A stretch of 9,733 nucleotides of DNA from Desulfobacteraceae bacterium. GTDB lineage: Bacteria; Desulfobacterota; Desulfobacteria; Desulfobacterales; JAUWMJ01. Under the pieces are notes generated by a model. The model saw only the letters and a program-made list of their open reading frames with translations, did no database searches and was not told the DNA's origin. The stretch covers positions 1 through 9,733 of the forward strand of contig JAUWOH010000097.1 of the NCBI GenBank assembly GCA_030612225.1, given 5' to 3'. Positions 1 to 6,489 of the stretch are shown here, one piece after another. Positions within the stretch are counted from its first letter, which is position 1. Each line of letters begins with the position of its first letter. Both the position numbers and the translations under genes were made by a program.

Positions 1-677
1 AATTTTTGTATGGATCGAAACTTTTTGGAATTTGGTGCGCTGGCCCCTGCCACATATACCTTAACATCGGCTAGGTTGGGGACGAGGTTTTGTTCTTTTT
101 GGTTTCGAATCACATTGGAAATGTATTTATTTGTAATCTTATGACGGCCAAATTTGTATTGTTTAGAATCCTGGATCATATCAGAAAGGATAACCAGGAC
201 CTTTTTACGTTTTTCGTTGTGGAAGAATGTATCGACAATATTTAAAGAATTCAGGATTTCCGTATATGGGGTCCCTCGCTTGCGAGACAGGAGTCGGTCA
301 ACCGACTTTCGTATGTCCTTTTTAGTCTTGGACAGGTTTTGTTCGAATTTAAGGCGGTTAGTCCATATTGATTCCTTAGGAATTTCCGCATCAATTACCG
401 GTTTGAAGTCTATGTAGGAGTGGCTGGTGATGGTTCCTACAACAATACGGTCCCCTTGGCGCAGGTTTTGATATATTTTCTCAAACGCATTTCGATAAAC
501 TGTGCGACGCGCTTTGTTGGTGCTTCCCGACATGTCGACAAAAACAACGATCGCCCGCGGACTTTTTTTATCTTTTCCGAATATCGAAGATGCATCCGCA
601 TTTCGGCTCATTGAACCCAAAAAAAGAAAAGAGCCAAGAAAGATGATCAAAAAAAGTTTATATATCCACCGTCTCAT
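1..677 (-). CDS. Secreted von Willebrand factor A (vWA) domain protein, 3'-truncated by window edge
   Basis: My minus-strand translation from the ATG at 677 is open for 225 codons and runs off the left edge, so the C-terminus is missing. An AGGAGG-type ribosome site (686-693) sits 8 bases before the ATG. Residues 1-29 form a signal peptide: basic MRR, a hydrophobic stretch, then an ADA cleavage site. A vWA domain starts near residue 42. After a hydrophobic beta strand comes the metal-binding (MIDAS) motif D48-M-S50-G-S52. T136 or T139 may supply the MIDAS threonine, and LVILSD with D166 the later acidic residue. Such domains bind partners through a divalent cation. The protein is probably exported and may bind a surface or periplasmic partner. 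It lies 40 bp downstream of the membrane-protein gene, likely in one operon. The actual role is unknown. Confidence is high for the gene and domain, low for any function. Confidence 0.88.
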   Translation of the reverse strand, partial: MRRWIYKLFLIIFLGSFLFLGSMSRNADASSIFGKDKKSPRAIVVFVDMSGSTNKARRTVYRNAFEKIYQNLRQGDRIVVGTITSHSYIDFKPVIDAEIPKESIWTNRLKFEQNLSKTKKDIRKSVDRLLSRKRGTPYTEILNSLNIVDTFFHNEKRKKVLVILSDMIQDSKQYKFGRHKITNKYISNVIRNQKEQNLVPNLADVKVYVAGASAPNSKKFRSIQK

Positions 678-685
678 TAGGGTAT

Positions 686-693
686 ACCTCCTT
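686..693 (-). promoter_or_regulatory. Ribosome binding site of the vWA gene
   Basis: Read on the minus strand, AAGGAGGT lies 8 bases ahead of the ATG at 677. It is a near-perfect anti-Shine-Dalgarno match. It fixes the start of the truncated vWA gene and argues against any plus-strand reading of 154-762. Confidence 0.8.
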
Positions 694-717
694 AAATCGC
701 ATGAAAGTTTTGATTTT

Positions 718-1695
718 TCATTTTTTACTCGCAGAACGACGCAATTCGGTGGTTGCGTTTAACTTATCCTTGCCGTTTTCTTGTTTTTCAAAATCCACGT
801 CTATCTCATGTTCTTTTTCAAAAGACTTGGGTTTTGTATGATCAGGACGTTCGCGCTGATTAATTTTGCGATAGTGATAGATGAGTTCCTGGGCTTCCTG
901 ATGAATCCGGCTGATTTCTTCCTGTTGTTCGGAAAGAATTTCATTGTGTTTTGCCTCAATGGAACGCATGGACTTATTGAGCTGGTTGGTCCGGCGGTGC
1001 AAATGTTCCAACATAGGGTCTTTATCATGGGCAAAGTAGGAGCATAACGTGGCTGCAGCCAAAATAACCAGGTTCAGGCCAACAAATGAGGCTCCTATAA
1101 ATTTACTACTGGCGAAACTGCCGACCGCACCGGCCCCGGAAAGGTCACCCAGGTACTGAACGCGTACATAGCCGATTGCAACCAAGCCGGCTATTGTAAG
1201 AGTAAATAGTAAGCCTACACCGAGGGCACTCTTCCACCATGGTGTAGAGCCTCGTTTTAAAAGAATTCCCACGGCGTGGGCAATCCAGGGAATGGACACT
1301 GCTACTCCGAACGCCATGATCCAGGTGAATATCTGGCTTTCGCCAAACACTGCAAAAGCAAGGGAGTTCATGGGAATTTCACCCAGAACAAATATAAACA
1401 TCAAGACGTAATATTTTCCTCTTGACAGCTCTACGCTGGGCTCGCTCCGCTCAATTTTGGCTGAGTGAGCATCATAGTCTTTGGAGATCCGTTCATAATC
1501 TTTGAGCAAAGGTTTGTGTTTCCCATTGAGTTTCTCCAATTGGGGCCCATACTTCGATGTTACTTGCCGCGCTTCGTGTCGGGCCATTGCCATCAACTCC
1601 TGCTCAAATTGAGAGGGATTTTCATCATTGATGCCGGGAATATTGTTTTTTGCATCTATTTTTGCGTTTTGTCCCACTTGACTTTTTTTATACAT
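718..1695 (-). CDS. Four-helix membrane protein with flanking coiled coils, function unknown
   Basis: This 325-residue protein has a polar N-terminal part (1-92) with a probable coiled coil around 30-85. Four hydrophobic helices follow, at about 95-115, 123-146, 157-178 and 200-221. A charged, heptad-rich segment (about 228-282) and a disordered, acidic-to-basic tail ending in RRSASKK complete it. No signal peptide, Walker motif or catalytic motif is visible. Both ends are predicted cytoplasmic, which would present two coiled coils on the same face of the membrane. The start is supported by a GAGGAGGAAG site about 8-10 bases upstream of the ATG. It precedes the vWA gene by 40 bp, so the two are probably co-transcribed, and the pair may form a membrane-anchored complex. 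I do not recognise the family. The helix count is by eye. Confidence 0.8.
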   Translation of the reverse strand: MYKKSQVGQNAKIDAKNNIPGINDENPSQFEQELMAMARHEARQVTSKYGPQLEKLNGKHKPLLKDYERISKDYDAHSAKIERSEPSVELSRGKYYVLMFIFVLGEIPMNSLAFAVFGESQIFTWIMAFGVAVSIPWIAHAVGILLKRGSTPWWKSALGVGLLFTLTIAGLVAIGYVRVQYLGDLSGAGAVGSFASSKFIGASFVGLNLVILAAATLCSYFAHDKDPMLEHLHRRTNQLNKSMRSIEAKHNEILSEQQEEISRIHQEAQELIYHYRKINQRERPDHTKPKSFEKEHEIDVDFEKQENGKDKLNATTELRRSASKK

Positions 1696-2091
1696 TTTTT
1701 TTCTTCCTCCTCAAAAAACTTGGAAAAGTAGCCTAGATTAAATGAAATTTCCTTTATAATTGAGAAAATAAGATACAAAATTAGCAATCTTCATCATGAC
1801 AGGATTATTATTGTATACTTATTGATAATAATTTGATGGTCAAGCGCCTTTTTATATTTAAAAAACAATGGTGTGTCAAGAATATAAAAAATTAGGGTCG
1901 TCTATTCAGTATTTGTGTAGTATTTTAAATAATAACATAGACTTTAAAGCATGTCAATATTCACGGATGGATGTTCTTTCGAGGTATGCAGCACAAGTGG
2001 GGCAATCAGGCCTACACGCAGATTTCGAAAAGTGTAGCATTGCAAAGATTACAATAAGTAGCGTTGGATTGTGACATGTATGTTGATTAAG
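1696..2091. other. Non-coding spacer between two minus-strand operons
   Basis: No convincing gene is seen. A 68-codon plus-strand frame (1868-2074) has no ribosome site, no recognisable motif and a composition unlike a protein, so I leave it out. The left part must hold the promoter of the membrane-protein/vWA operon. On the minus strand, TTGACC (1838-1843) and TATACA (1812-1817) are candidate boxes, but they are 20 bp apart, which is long, so the call is weak. An AT-rich dyad at 1804-1832 overlaps this area. No clear hairpin-plus-T-run terminator for the upstream iclR gene is visible. Confidence 0.5.
1804..1832. repeat. AT-rich inverted repeat upstream of the membrane-protein/vWA operon
   Basis: The arms ATTATTAT (1804-1811) and ATAATAAT (1825-1832) are perfect reverse complements around a 13-bp centre. 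The dyad covers the candidate -10 of the minus-strand operon and could be an operator. Low sequence complexity means chance cannot be excluded. It does not match the GTTC-N8-GAAC dyad found elsewhere in the window. Confidence 0.35.
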
Positions 2092-2862
2092 TTATTTAGC
2101 TGTTTGCTGCTCAATCCAGCGGCTGATAGCTTCTGCCGTCTCTTTTGTCTCTTTTGCCAGGGCTTTCAATTTGTCTTCATCAATGCTTGCCTTAAATCCT
2201 ACAACCCAGACAGCTGATTTCAAATGTCCTTTGCCTGCAACAGGTGCTGCTACAGCGCTGACTCCAGAGATATACTCTTCATTGTCTATGGCATACCCTT
2301 TTTCTTTTACACTCATAATTTCTTTGAGATACAAATCGGGATCTATAATTGTGTTTTCTGTATATTTCTTAAGACCTTCTGATTTCATAATTTCCGCTAC
2401 CTGATTTTCTTCCATCAATGAAAGAAAAACCTTTCCAGTGGCTCCTGCCATAAGCGGAATAGTTGTCCCTATTGGAGAGGTAATCTTAAGGTCCTGCATC
2501 GATTCAACTATATCAAGGACAGTTACATGTTTCCCGTTTCGAACACCGAGAAAGACGGATTCTTGTGTTTTTTCCATTAGATCTTCCATAAAAGGCCTTG
2601 CCAGGTCCTTTATATCGATCCTCGAATAAGCCGCCCTGCCTAACTCAAAAAGGGTAAAACCCAATGCAAATCTCTTTGTTAAAGGATCCCTGATAATGGC
2701 ACCCAATTCTTCCAATGCAGTTGTTATTCCGTGAACAGTACTTTTGCTTATCACTAAATTTCTTGACAGTTCACTGATTTTAAGTCCCCTGTCTGTGTCG
2801 GAGATAAGCCTTAATATTTGAAATGCCTTTTTTACTATTGGAGCCTGATATTTTTCAGCCAT
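2092..2862 (-). CDS. IclR-family transcriptional regulator
   Basis: This 256-residue protein has the usual IclR length and layout. An N-terminal winged helix-turn-helix occupies about 7-68, with the helix-turn-helix ISELSRNLVISKSTVHGITT near 29-48. A linker helix follows. The C-terminal effector-binding domain runs from about 80 to 252, with the family's GATGKVFL (139-146), GYAIDNEEYISG (189-200) and VSAVAAPV (201-208) segments. These regulators bind short palindromes as dimers or tetramers and respond to small organic acids or aromatics. The start overlaps the end of the eutA-like gene by 8 bp, and its ribosome site (GGTGA) lies inside that gene, so translation is probably coupled. It is the only DNA-binding regulator found here and the best candidate for the GTTC-N8-GAAC dyads at 4585, 4760, 6367 and 6532. 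The ligand is unknown, and repressor rather than activator is inferred from site position. Confidence 0.93.
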   Translation of the reverse strand: MAEKYQAPIVKKAFQILRLISDTDRGLKISELSRNLVISKSTVHGITTALEELGAIIRDPLTKRFALGFTLFELGRAAYSRIDIKDLARPFMEDLMEKTQESVFLGVRNGKHVTVLDIVESMQDLKITSPIGTTIPLMAGATGKVFLSLMEENQVAEIMKSEGLKKYTENTIIDPDLYLKEIMSVKEKGYAIDNEEYISGVSAVAAPVAGKGHLKSAVWVVGFKASIDEDKLKALAKETKETAEAISRWIEQQTAK

Positions 2863-4312
2863 TGTTCACCATGTTGAAAACAAGAGATTTAACAGTAACT
2901 GGAAATACTTGATTACCAACAAGCGGTTCACCAATATCTATCCAATCTCCTTCTTTAAGGTCCAATTCATCCAGAGTCAGCAGGTTAGTTTTCAGGGCGG
3001 TTTCCCGGCGGATTACATTCCCTACGCTACACGCAATATCATTTTCAAAGATTAAAATAATGGGTATTCTATTATCAATTGAATTGGGAAGAGCCGCTTC
3101 AATAGATTTTGCAAATAATTCTACTTCAGGATAAGAATTCCTTAACTGGTCTTTAAAGTATAATGCTACAGTTTCTTTTCCTTCTTCTAAGTCAAAGCTT
3201 TGAAATGATGCCTTTATCTCTGACACGACGTGCTGAATACTTAATTTTGCTTCCTCTATATCCACCTTGATTACAGGGATATTTATTATAGGAAATTCAA
3301 GTTTATCATCCATAAATCCTGATGAGCCGGAAATTGACAGCGAGTGTGCGCCTGCTCCGATGACAGTGGCTCTAATTTTGTTTAACGGCTCTATAACCGG
3401 AGAAGTTAATTTGGGTGTGAGCAAGTTGATTTTATCGGCTAAAATTTTCCCCATGTCGTTGTGTGTTCCATTACCACCATATATCAGTTCCGCTACACCC
3501 CCTGAAAACATATATTCATCTATGCTGTTCGCAAAATCTATGCTGTTTGTAAAATCGAGGCTTTTTGTTATCATTAACTTTTTGGCTAAAAGGGAAGTCG
3601 GCTGTCCCGTGATTACCTCGATTAATACTTGTGCAAACGTTTCAGCTATTTTATTAATATCCTTTTCAGGAATTCGATCTCCAATTTGATAATCCATGGA
3701 AAGATGTTCCATGACTGTTTTTGCAGGATCGGCGACGCGCCAAATTTTTTCTTCAGAATCCAGGGCAATCAGTCTTCCTCCGACAGAGACACAACTTGTA
3801 GATACGATTTTGCCATTTACAGATATGGCAATGTTGGAAGTTCCCCCACCGATGTCACAGGATAGTATTGTTTTGTTGAGTTTTTCAGATCTATCTTTCG
3901 CGCCTGAGCCCATGGCCGCGATCACGCTTTCAAAATTCGGTCCTGCTGTTGCCGCAACAAATTTGCCGGCATCACTGGATAATATTTCAACAATTTCCTC
4001 CGCATTTTGCTTCTTGGCAGTTTCTCCGGTTATTATAACCGCACCGGTTTGAACGCTAGCAGGATTTATTCCCGCGTGCCTATACTCTTGTTTAAAAAAA
4101 TCAGTCAATTCAGCTATATCGATCGTATTATCGTGCAATAAAGGTGTATCTATGATTCTTCCCTCATAAATTATATCTCTATCCTGAATGATAAACCGAC
4201 GAGTCGGAGATTCCTCATCCCTTTCCAGTAACAGTTTGGAGAATACCAGATGACTGGTTGAGCTTCCTATATCTATACCAACACTTAGTAATTCAATTTT
4301 ATTAACTTCCAT
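2855..4312 (-). CDS. eutA: EutA-like ATPase (reactivating factor of an adenosylcobalamin-dependent lyase)
   Basis: The 485-residue protein is an actin/Hsp70-fold (ASKHA) ATPase. The first phosphate loop is VGIDIGSSTSH (11-21). The second is SCDIGGGTSNIAI (151-163). An adenosine-type segment, MFSGGVAELIYGG, spans 268-280. ATVIGAGAHSLSISG (315-329) is typical of EutA. Length is close to the roughly 470 residues of E. coli EutA, which exchanges damaged cobalamin out of ethanolamine ammonia-lyase using ATP. No Cys pair suggesting the [4Fe-4S] of HgdC/BcrAD-type activators is seen. No lyase subunits (eutB/eutC) lie in the window, so the client is unknown. Residues 251-266 (SLDF-TNSIDF-ANSIDEY) come from an 18-bp triplication. 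The ATG at 4312 has only a distant GGAG, 13 bases upstream. The gene heads an operon with iclR. Confidence is high for family, moderate for role. Confidence 0.85.
   Translation of the reverse strand: MEVNKIELLSVGIDIGSSTSHLVFSKLLLERDEESPTRRFIIQDRDIIYEGRIIDTPLLHDNTIDIAELTDFFKQEYRHAGINPASVQTGAVIITGETAKKQNAEEIVEILSSDAGKFVAATAGPNFESVIAAMGSGAKDRSEKLNKTILSCDIGGGTSNIAISVNGKIVSTSCVSVGGRLIALDSEEKIWRVADPAKTVMEHLSMDYQIGDRIPEKDINKIAETFAQVLIEVITGQPTSLLAKKLMITKSLDFTNSIDFANSIDEYMFSGGVAELIYGGNGTHNDMGKILADKINLLTPKLTSPVIEPLNKIRATVIGAGAHSLSISGSSGFMDDKLEFPIINIPVIKVDIEEAKLSIQHVVSEIKASFQSFDLEEGKETVALYFKDQLRNSYPEVELFAKSIEAALPNSIDNRIPIILIFENDIACSVGNVIRRETALKTNLLTLDELDLKEGDWIDIGEPLVGNQVFPVTVKSLVFNMVNNG
3519..3572 (-). 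repeat. Three in-frame 18-bp tandem units inside the eutA-like gene
   Basis: Two consecutive units starting TCTATGCTGTT (3519-3536 and 3537-3554) differ at two bases, and a third, more diverged unit (3555-3572) follows. They encode the six-residue repeats SLDFTN/SIDFAN/SIDEY of the EutA-like protein just before its adenosine-site segment. The reading frame is preserved. Confidence 0.6.
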
Positions 4313-4336
4313 TTCTTCTGCACAGCTCCATTTTCA

Positions 4337-4568
4337 AGCTTAGGGCTCGGTAAAAAGTAAGTTGGCATTTTTGCACCCTAAGGGCATTTGCTTCCCGGCA
4401 TATCCAAACCTCACCATATTTTTAACCGATCTTCATTCGTAAAAGCCCTCGAAATATCTCGCTATTCCTGTGGTTTCGGAGTCTTCGCTTACCTGCTCAA
4501 TCAGATCGGTTAAATCTACGGCAAATTTGGGCGCAAATTCTACCAAGTTACTTTCTACTTAGCCAGCT
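4337..4568. mobile_element. MITE-like element with imperfect terminal inverted repeats
   Basis: The left end 4337-4378 and right end 4529-4568 are imperfect reverse complements. Reading inward, left gives AGCT..GGCT..GTAAAAAGTAAGTTGG..TTTGCACCC and right gives AGCT-GGCT-GTAGAAAGTAACTTGG..TTTGCGCCC, with small indels. A perfect inner 12-bp pair, TTTAACCGATCT (4421-4432) and AGATCGGTTAAA (4503-4514), lies within. It has no coding capacity, so it would be non-autonomous if mobile. The end CTTAGGGCTCG-AAAAAGT and the block GCACCCTAAGGGCATTT both recur in the right-hand repeat at 9626-9682, indicating a dispersed family. It lies between the eutA promoter and the eutA start, so it should be transcribed into the mRNA leader and could fold. 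No target duplication was recognised. Confidence 0.6.
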
Positions 4569-4584
4569 ATGATACTTTTTACGA

Positions 4585-4642
4585 GTTCACCATATTGAAC
4601 TTTTAGCCTGGCATTTTATAACCTTCTAATAGAGCTTGTCAA
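4585..4642 (-). promoter_or_regulatory. Promoter and GTTC-N8-GAAC operator of the eutA-iclR operon
   Basis: On the minus strand the -35 TTGACA (4642-4637), a 16-bp spacer and the -10 TATAAA (4620-4615) are followed after 14 bp by the dyad GTTCAATATGGTGAAC (4600-4585). All three distances equal those of the promoters at 4718 and 6490. The dyad starts 15 bases past the -10, so it lies just downstream of the expected transcript start, where a bound protein would block the polymerase. The leader to the eutA start would be nearly 300 nt and contains the MITE-like element. Autoregulation by the encoded IclR protein is inferred. Confidence 0.7.
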
Positions 4643-4691
4643 TAGCAATTTGTGGATATATTGTTTGACAATGGTACTACAGTACTGTTAA

Positions 4692-4707
4692 AAGGATATT
4701 TATCCTT
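4692..4707. repeat. Small perfect dyad between the divergent promoters
   Basis: AAGGATA-TT-TATCCTT is a perfect 7-bp-arm inverted repeat located between the two diverging -35 boxes, ending 10 bp before the plus-strand -35. A perfect 8-bp palindrome CAGTACTG (4680-4687) is beside it. Position suggests a second regulator's site, but no other copy is seen in the window. Confidence 0.35.
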
Positions 4708-4717
4708 GACAAAAAAC

Positions 4718-4775
4718 TGGACAAAAAAAAGGAATCTGATATAAAATCTTTATTATTCGGTTCATAATAATGAAC
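4718..4775 (+). promoter_or_regulatory. Promoter and operator of the membrane Fe-S gene
   Basis: TGGACA (4718-4723), a 16-bp spacer and TATAAA (4740-4745) form the core. TGA just before the -10 makes it an extended -10 promoter. After 14 bp comes the dyad GTTCATAATAATGAAC (4760-4775), with 6-bp perfect arms. The same 16 bases recur at 6532 with identical spacing to the promoter boxes. The site sits over the early transcribed region, consistent with repression, most simply by the IclR protein encoded at 2092-2862. Confidence 0.75.
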
Positions 4776-4803
4776 TTATCTGCCACAGGGAGAATTATTT
4801 AAT

Positions 4804-5826
4804 ATGGATTTCGATTATTTTGTGGAGGGTCCTTTATTACAGATTGTCTTTTACATCTTTATTATCGTGATTATTCTCAGGATTGCCTTTTTTTTCTATT
4901 CAATAATTAAAAGCGGTAAGGGAAAAGATTCCAAACCGATTTATTTTTTAAAAAACTTTATGCTTTCTTTTTTCCCCCTGCATAAAGTGGTTATCAAAAA
5001 ACCGGTTTATACAACTTTGCGTTACATTTTCCACGCATGCCTGGTTGTTGTTCCCATCTGGTACAGCGGGCATATTGTTTTGTGGGAAGAATCGAGTTTT
5101 GAGTGGTACTGGACAGCGATACCGGATGAATGGGCCGACTGGATGACATTGCTGCTTATTTTCCTTGCCGCCTTTTTTATTATCCGGCGTATTGTATTTT
5201 CAAAGATTCGCATTAACTCCTCAATATCAGACTTTTTATTAATCATAATAACCGGCCTGCCTTTTCTAACAGGGTACTTTTTAACCCATGGTACTCTGGA
5301 ATCCATATCCTTTTTTGAAAACAACATGATTACCATTCACATCCTGAGCGGTGAAGCATTCATGATTGTTGCTGTTTTTCTTTTTTGCAGAACCAGGCTT
5401 AATGTTGAAAAATGCATAACTTGCGGTGCATGTGATATAAGCTGTCCAACCGGAACGCTTGAAGCCAGGGATGAAGGAGCTATGAGAATTTTTACCTACT
5501 CCCATTATCAATGTATCTGTTGTGGAGCATGTATAAGCACATGTCCGGAAGATGCCGCAGAGTTGCGTCATGAGATAAGTCTTGCAAGGTTTTTCCAGAT
5601 AGCTTCCAAACAAGAGATAAGATCAGCAAAACTAAAAACATGTGAAGGATGTGGCATCCTGTACGTACCTGAACCCCAGTTAGATAAAATCAGTCATGAT
5701 TATTCTTTTGATTATACGCGTTTCTGTCCCAGGTGTAGAAAGGTTAATATTGGTGAAGTCTTACTACAACTGTCTCCATGGCACAGGCAAAAGAGGGATG
5801 AAAAGTCCGTCAAACCGATTTGTTAA
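4804..5826 (+). CDS. Membrane electron-transfer protein: NarI/DsrM-like helices fused to two [4Fe-4S] clusters and a four-Cys tail
   Basis: The 340-residue protein has about five membrane helices (10-32, 70-92, 112-132, 143-163, 175-197) carrying His residues H77, H90 and H179, with H60 and H162 near membrane edges. These could ligate b-type haems as in NarI/DsrM-type subunits. A cytoplasmic ferredoxin domain follows, with C204/C207/C210 plus C214 and C237/C240/C243 plus C247, each CX2CX2CX3C, for two [4Fe-4S] clusters. The tail has CEGC (C280, C283) and CPRC (C308, C311), resembling a rubredoxin or zinc ribbon. I infer quinone-linked electron transfer with a soluble oxidoreductase. Its promoter matches that of the AOR operon base for base in spacing, suggesting that AOR and its ferredoxin are the partners. 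It is transcribed alone. Haem binding is a guess from His positions. Confidence 0.85.
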   Translation: MDFDYFVEGPLLQIVFYIFIIVIILRIAFFFYSIIKSGKGKDSKPIYFLKNFMLSFFPLHKVVIKKPVYTTLRYIFHACLVVVPIWYSGHIVLWEESSFEWYWTAIPDEWADWMTLLLIFLAAFFIIRRIVFSKIRINSSISDFLLIIITGLPFLTGYFLTHGTLESISFFENNMITIHILSGEAFMIVAVFLFCRTRLNVEKCITCGACDISCPTGTLEARDEGAMRIFTYSHYQCICCGACISTCPEDAAELRHEISLARFFQIASKQEIRSAKLKTCEGCGILYVPEPQLDKISHDYSFDYTRFCPRCRKVNIGEVLLQLSPWHRQKRDEKSVKPIC

Positions 5827-5877
5827 AATGGTTCTCACCCATTAAATTATTGTTTTTGAGCGAAAACCTCGCAATCG

Positions 5878-5926
5878 GGTTTCGGGTGTCAGGTTTCAGG
5901 TGTCAGGTTTCGGGTTTCAGGTGTTG
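5878..5926. repeat. 14-bp tandem repeat, three units plus a partial
   Basis: The units GGTTTCGGGTGTCA (5878-5891), GGTTTCAGGTGTCA (5892-5905) and GGTTTCGGGTTTCA (5906-5919), then a partial GGTGTTG, follow without spacers. The same motif reappears at 6235-6249 and inverted at 6268-6282. There are no spacers, so this is not a CRISPR array. Confidence 0.75.
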
Positions 5927-5972
5927 GTAGTAAGAAACAACGCTTTTTTCGAAACGACGCTCGGATAAAGTG

Positions 5973-6200
5973 GCCCCTTAAGGGGTATGGCCGTCAGGTT
6001 AAGAAATTTAATGATAAAATCAGCCGGATTTAGCTTGTTTTATAATTGACAATTCGCAATTAACTATTCACAATTTACAATTTGATTTTAACAAATACAT
6101 TTTTAAAGACAAATAATTGCCAATTGTGAATTGAAAATTGATAATTGTTAACGCTAATAGCCCATTTTTCTCTTAACCTGACGGCTATGCCTTAAGGGGC
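5973..6200. mobile_element. 228-bp MITE-like element with ~30-bp inverted ends and CAATT-rich core
   Basis: The left end 5973-6004 (GCCCCTTAAGG...GGCCGTCAGGTTAAGA) and right end 6171-6200 (TCTTAACCTGACGGC...CCTTAAGGGGC) are reverse complements apart from a 2-bp indel and a few substitutions. The core (about 6044-6085 and 6116-6150) is made of short CAATT/AATTG units on both sides that can pair with each other, so the whole can fold into one long hairpin. It encodes nothing. It differs in sequence from the element at 4337-4568. The flanks carry the GGTTTC-type 14-bp motif on both sides, so it may have inserted into, or travelled with, that repeat. Confidence 0.6.
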
Positions 6201-6234
6201 GGTAAGAAGTCAACGGTTCATTTAAAAGGTTTCA

Positions 6235-6282
6235 GGTTTCGGGTGTCAGTATTCAGCACCTATGCCCCTGACACCTGAAACC
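6235..6282. repeat. Inverted pair of the GGTTTC-type motif
   Basis: GGTTTCGGGTGTCAG (6235-6249) and CTGACACCTGAAACC (6268-6282) pair with one mismatch over 15 bp around an 18-bp loop, followed by AAAAAG. It reuses the 14-bp unit seen at 5878-5926. It may act as a hairpin in RNA, but it has no T-run on the plus strand, so a rho-independent terminator is not supported in that direction. Confidence 0.55.
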
Positions 6283-6366
6283 AAAAAGTCTTGGAAAGCT
6301 ATTAACAAACTGGTAATGCACCCATTTGACAGTTAGGTTTGATAATTAGGCAGGGAGCTTAATTGC

Positions 6367-6382
6367 GTTCGCTATAACGAAC
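6367..6382. promoter_or_regulatory. Isolated GTTC-N8-GAAC dyad
   Basis: GTTCGCTATAACGAAC has 5-bp perfect arms and is followed by TTA like the site at 4760. It lies 165 bp upstream of the identical-class site at 6532. A TTGACA (6326-6331) is 41 bp before it, one base off the distance at the other promoters, but no -10 is recognisable. It could be an auxiliary operator or a decayed promoter copy. Confidence 0.5.
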
Positions 6383-6489
6383 TTATTTGAAACTTTTACA
6401 ACCTTTTCAATCAAACAGGTCGAAAATTATCAATATTGGAAATTCTTATTATAATCATAAGACAGCGCTGTGAAAAGATAATTTTTCAC

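Larger units (their letters stand above)
4313..4803. other. Divergent intergenic region between the eutA-iclR operon and the membrane Fe-S gene
   Basis: There is no gene here. From left to right it holds a 232-bp inverted-repeat element in the leader of the minus-strand operon (4337-4568), and the minus-strand promoter with its dyad (4585-4642). A small perfect dyad follows at 4692-4707, then the plus-strand promoter with its dyad (4718-4775), and a ribosome site CAGGGAG ending 11 bases before the ATG at 4804. The two promoters point away from each other and are separated by about 75 bp. Confidence 0.7.

Noticed and set aside
154..762. Three plus-strand frames near the left edge
   Set aside because: They are antisense to the vWA gene, which has a signal peptide, a MIDAS motif and a strong ribosome site. 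The plus-strand frames have none of these.
1868..2074. 68-codon plus-strand frame in the spacer
   Set aside because: It has no ribosome site, no family resemblance, and lies in AT-rich non-coding sequence between two minus-strand operons.
2855..4312. HgdC/BcrAD-type [4Fe-4S] ATPase activator
   Set aside because: Length and the C-terminal segments fit EutA, and the cluster-ligating cysteines are not evident.
5878..5926. CRISPR array
   Set aside because: The 14-bp units are directly adjacent with no spacers and no cas genes are present.
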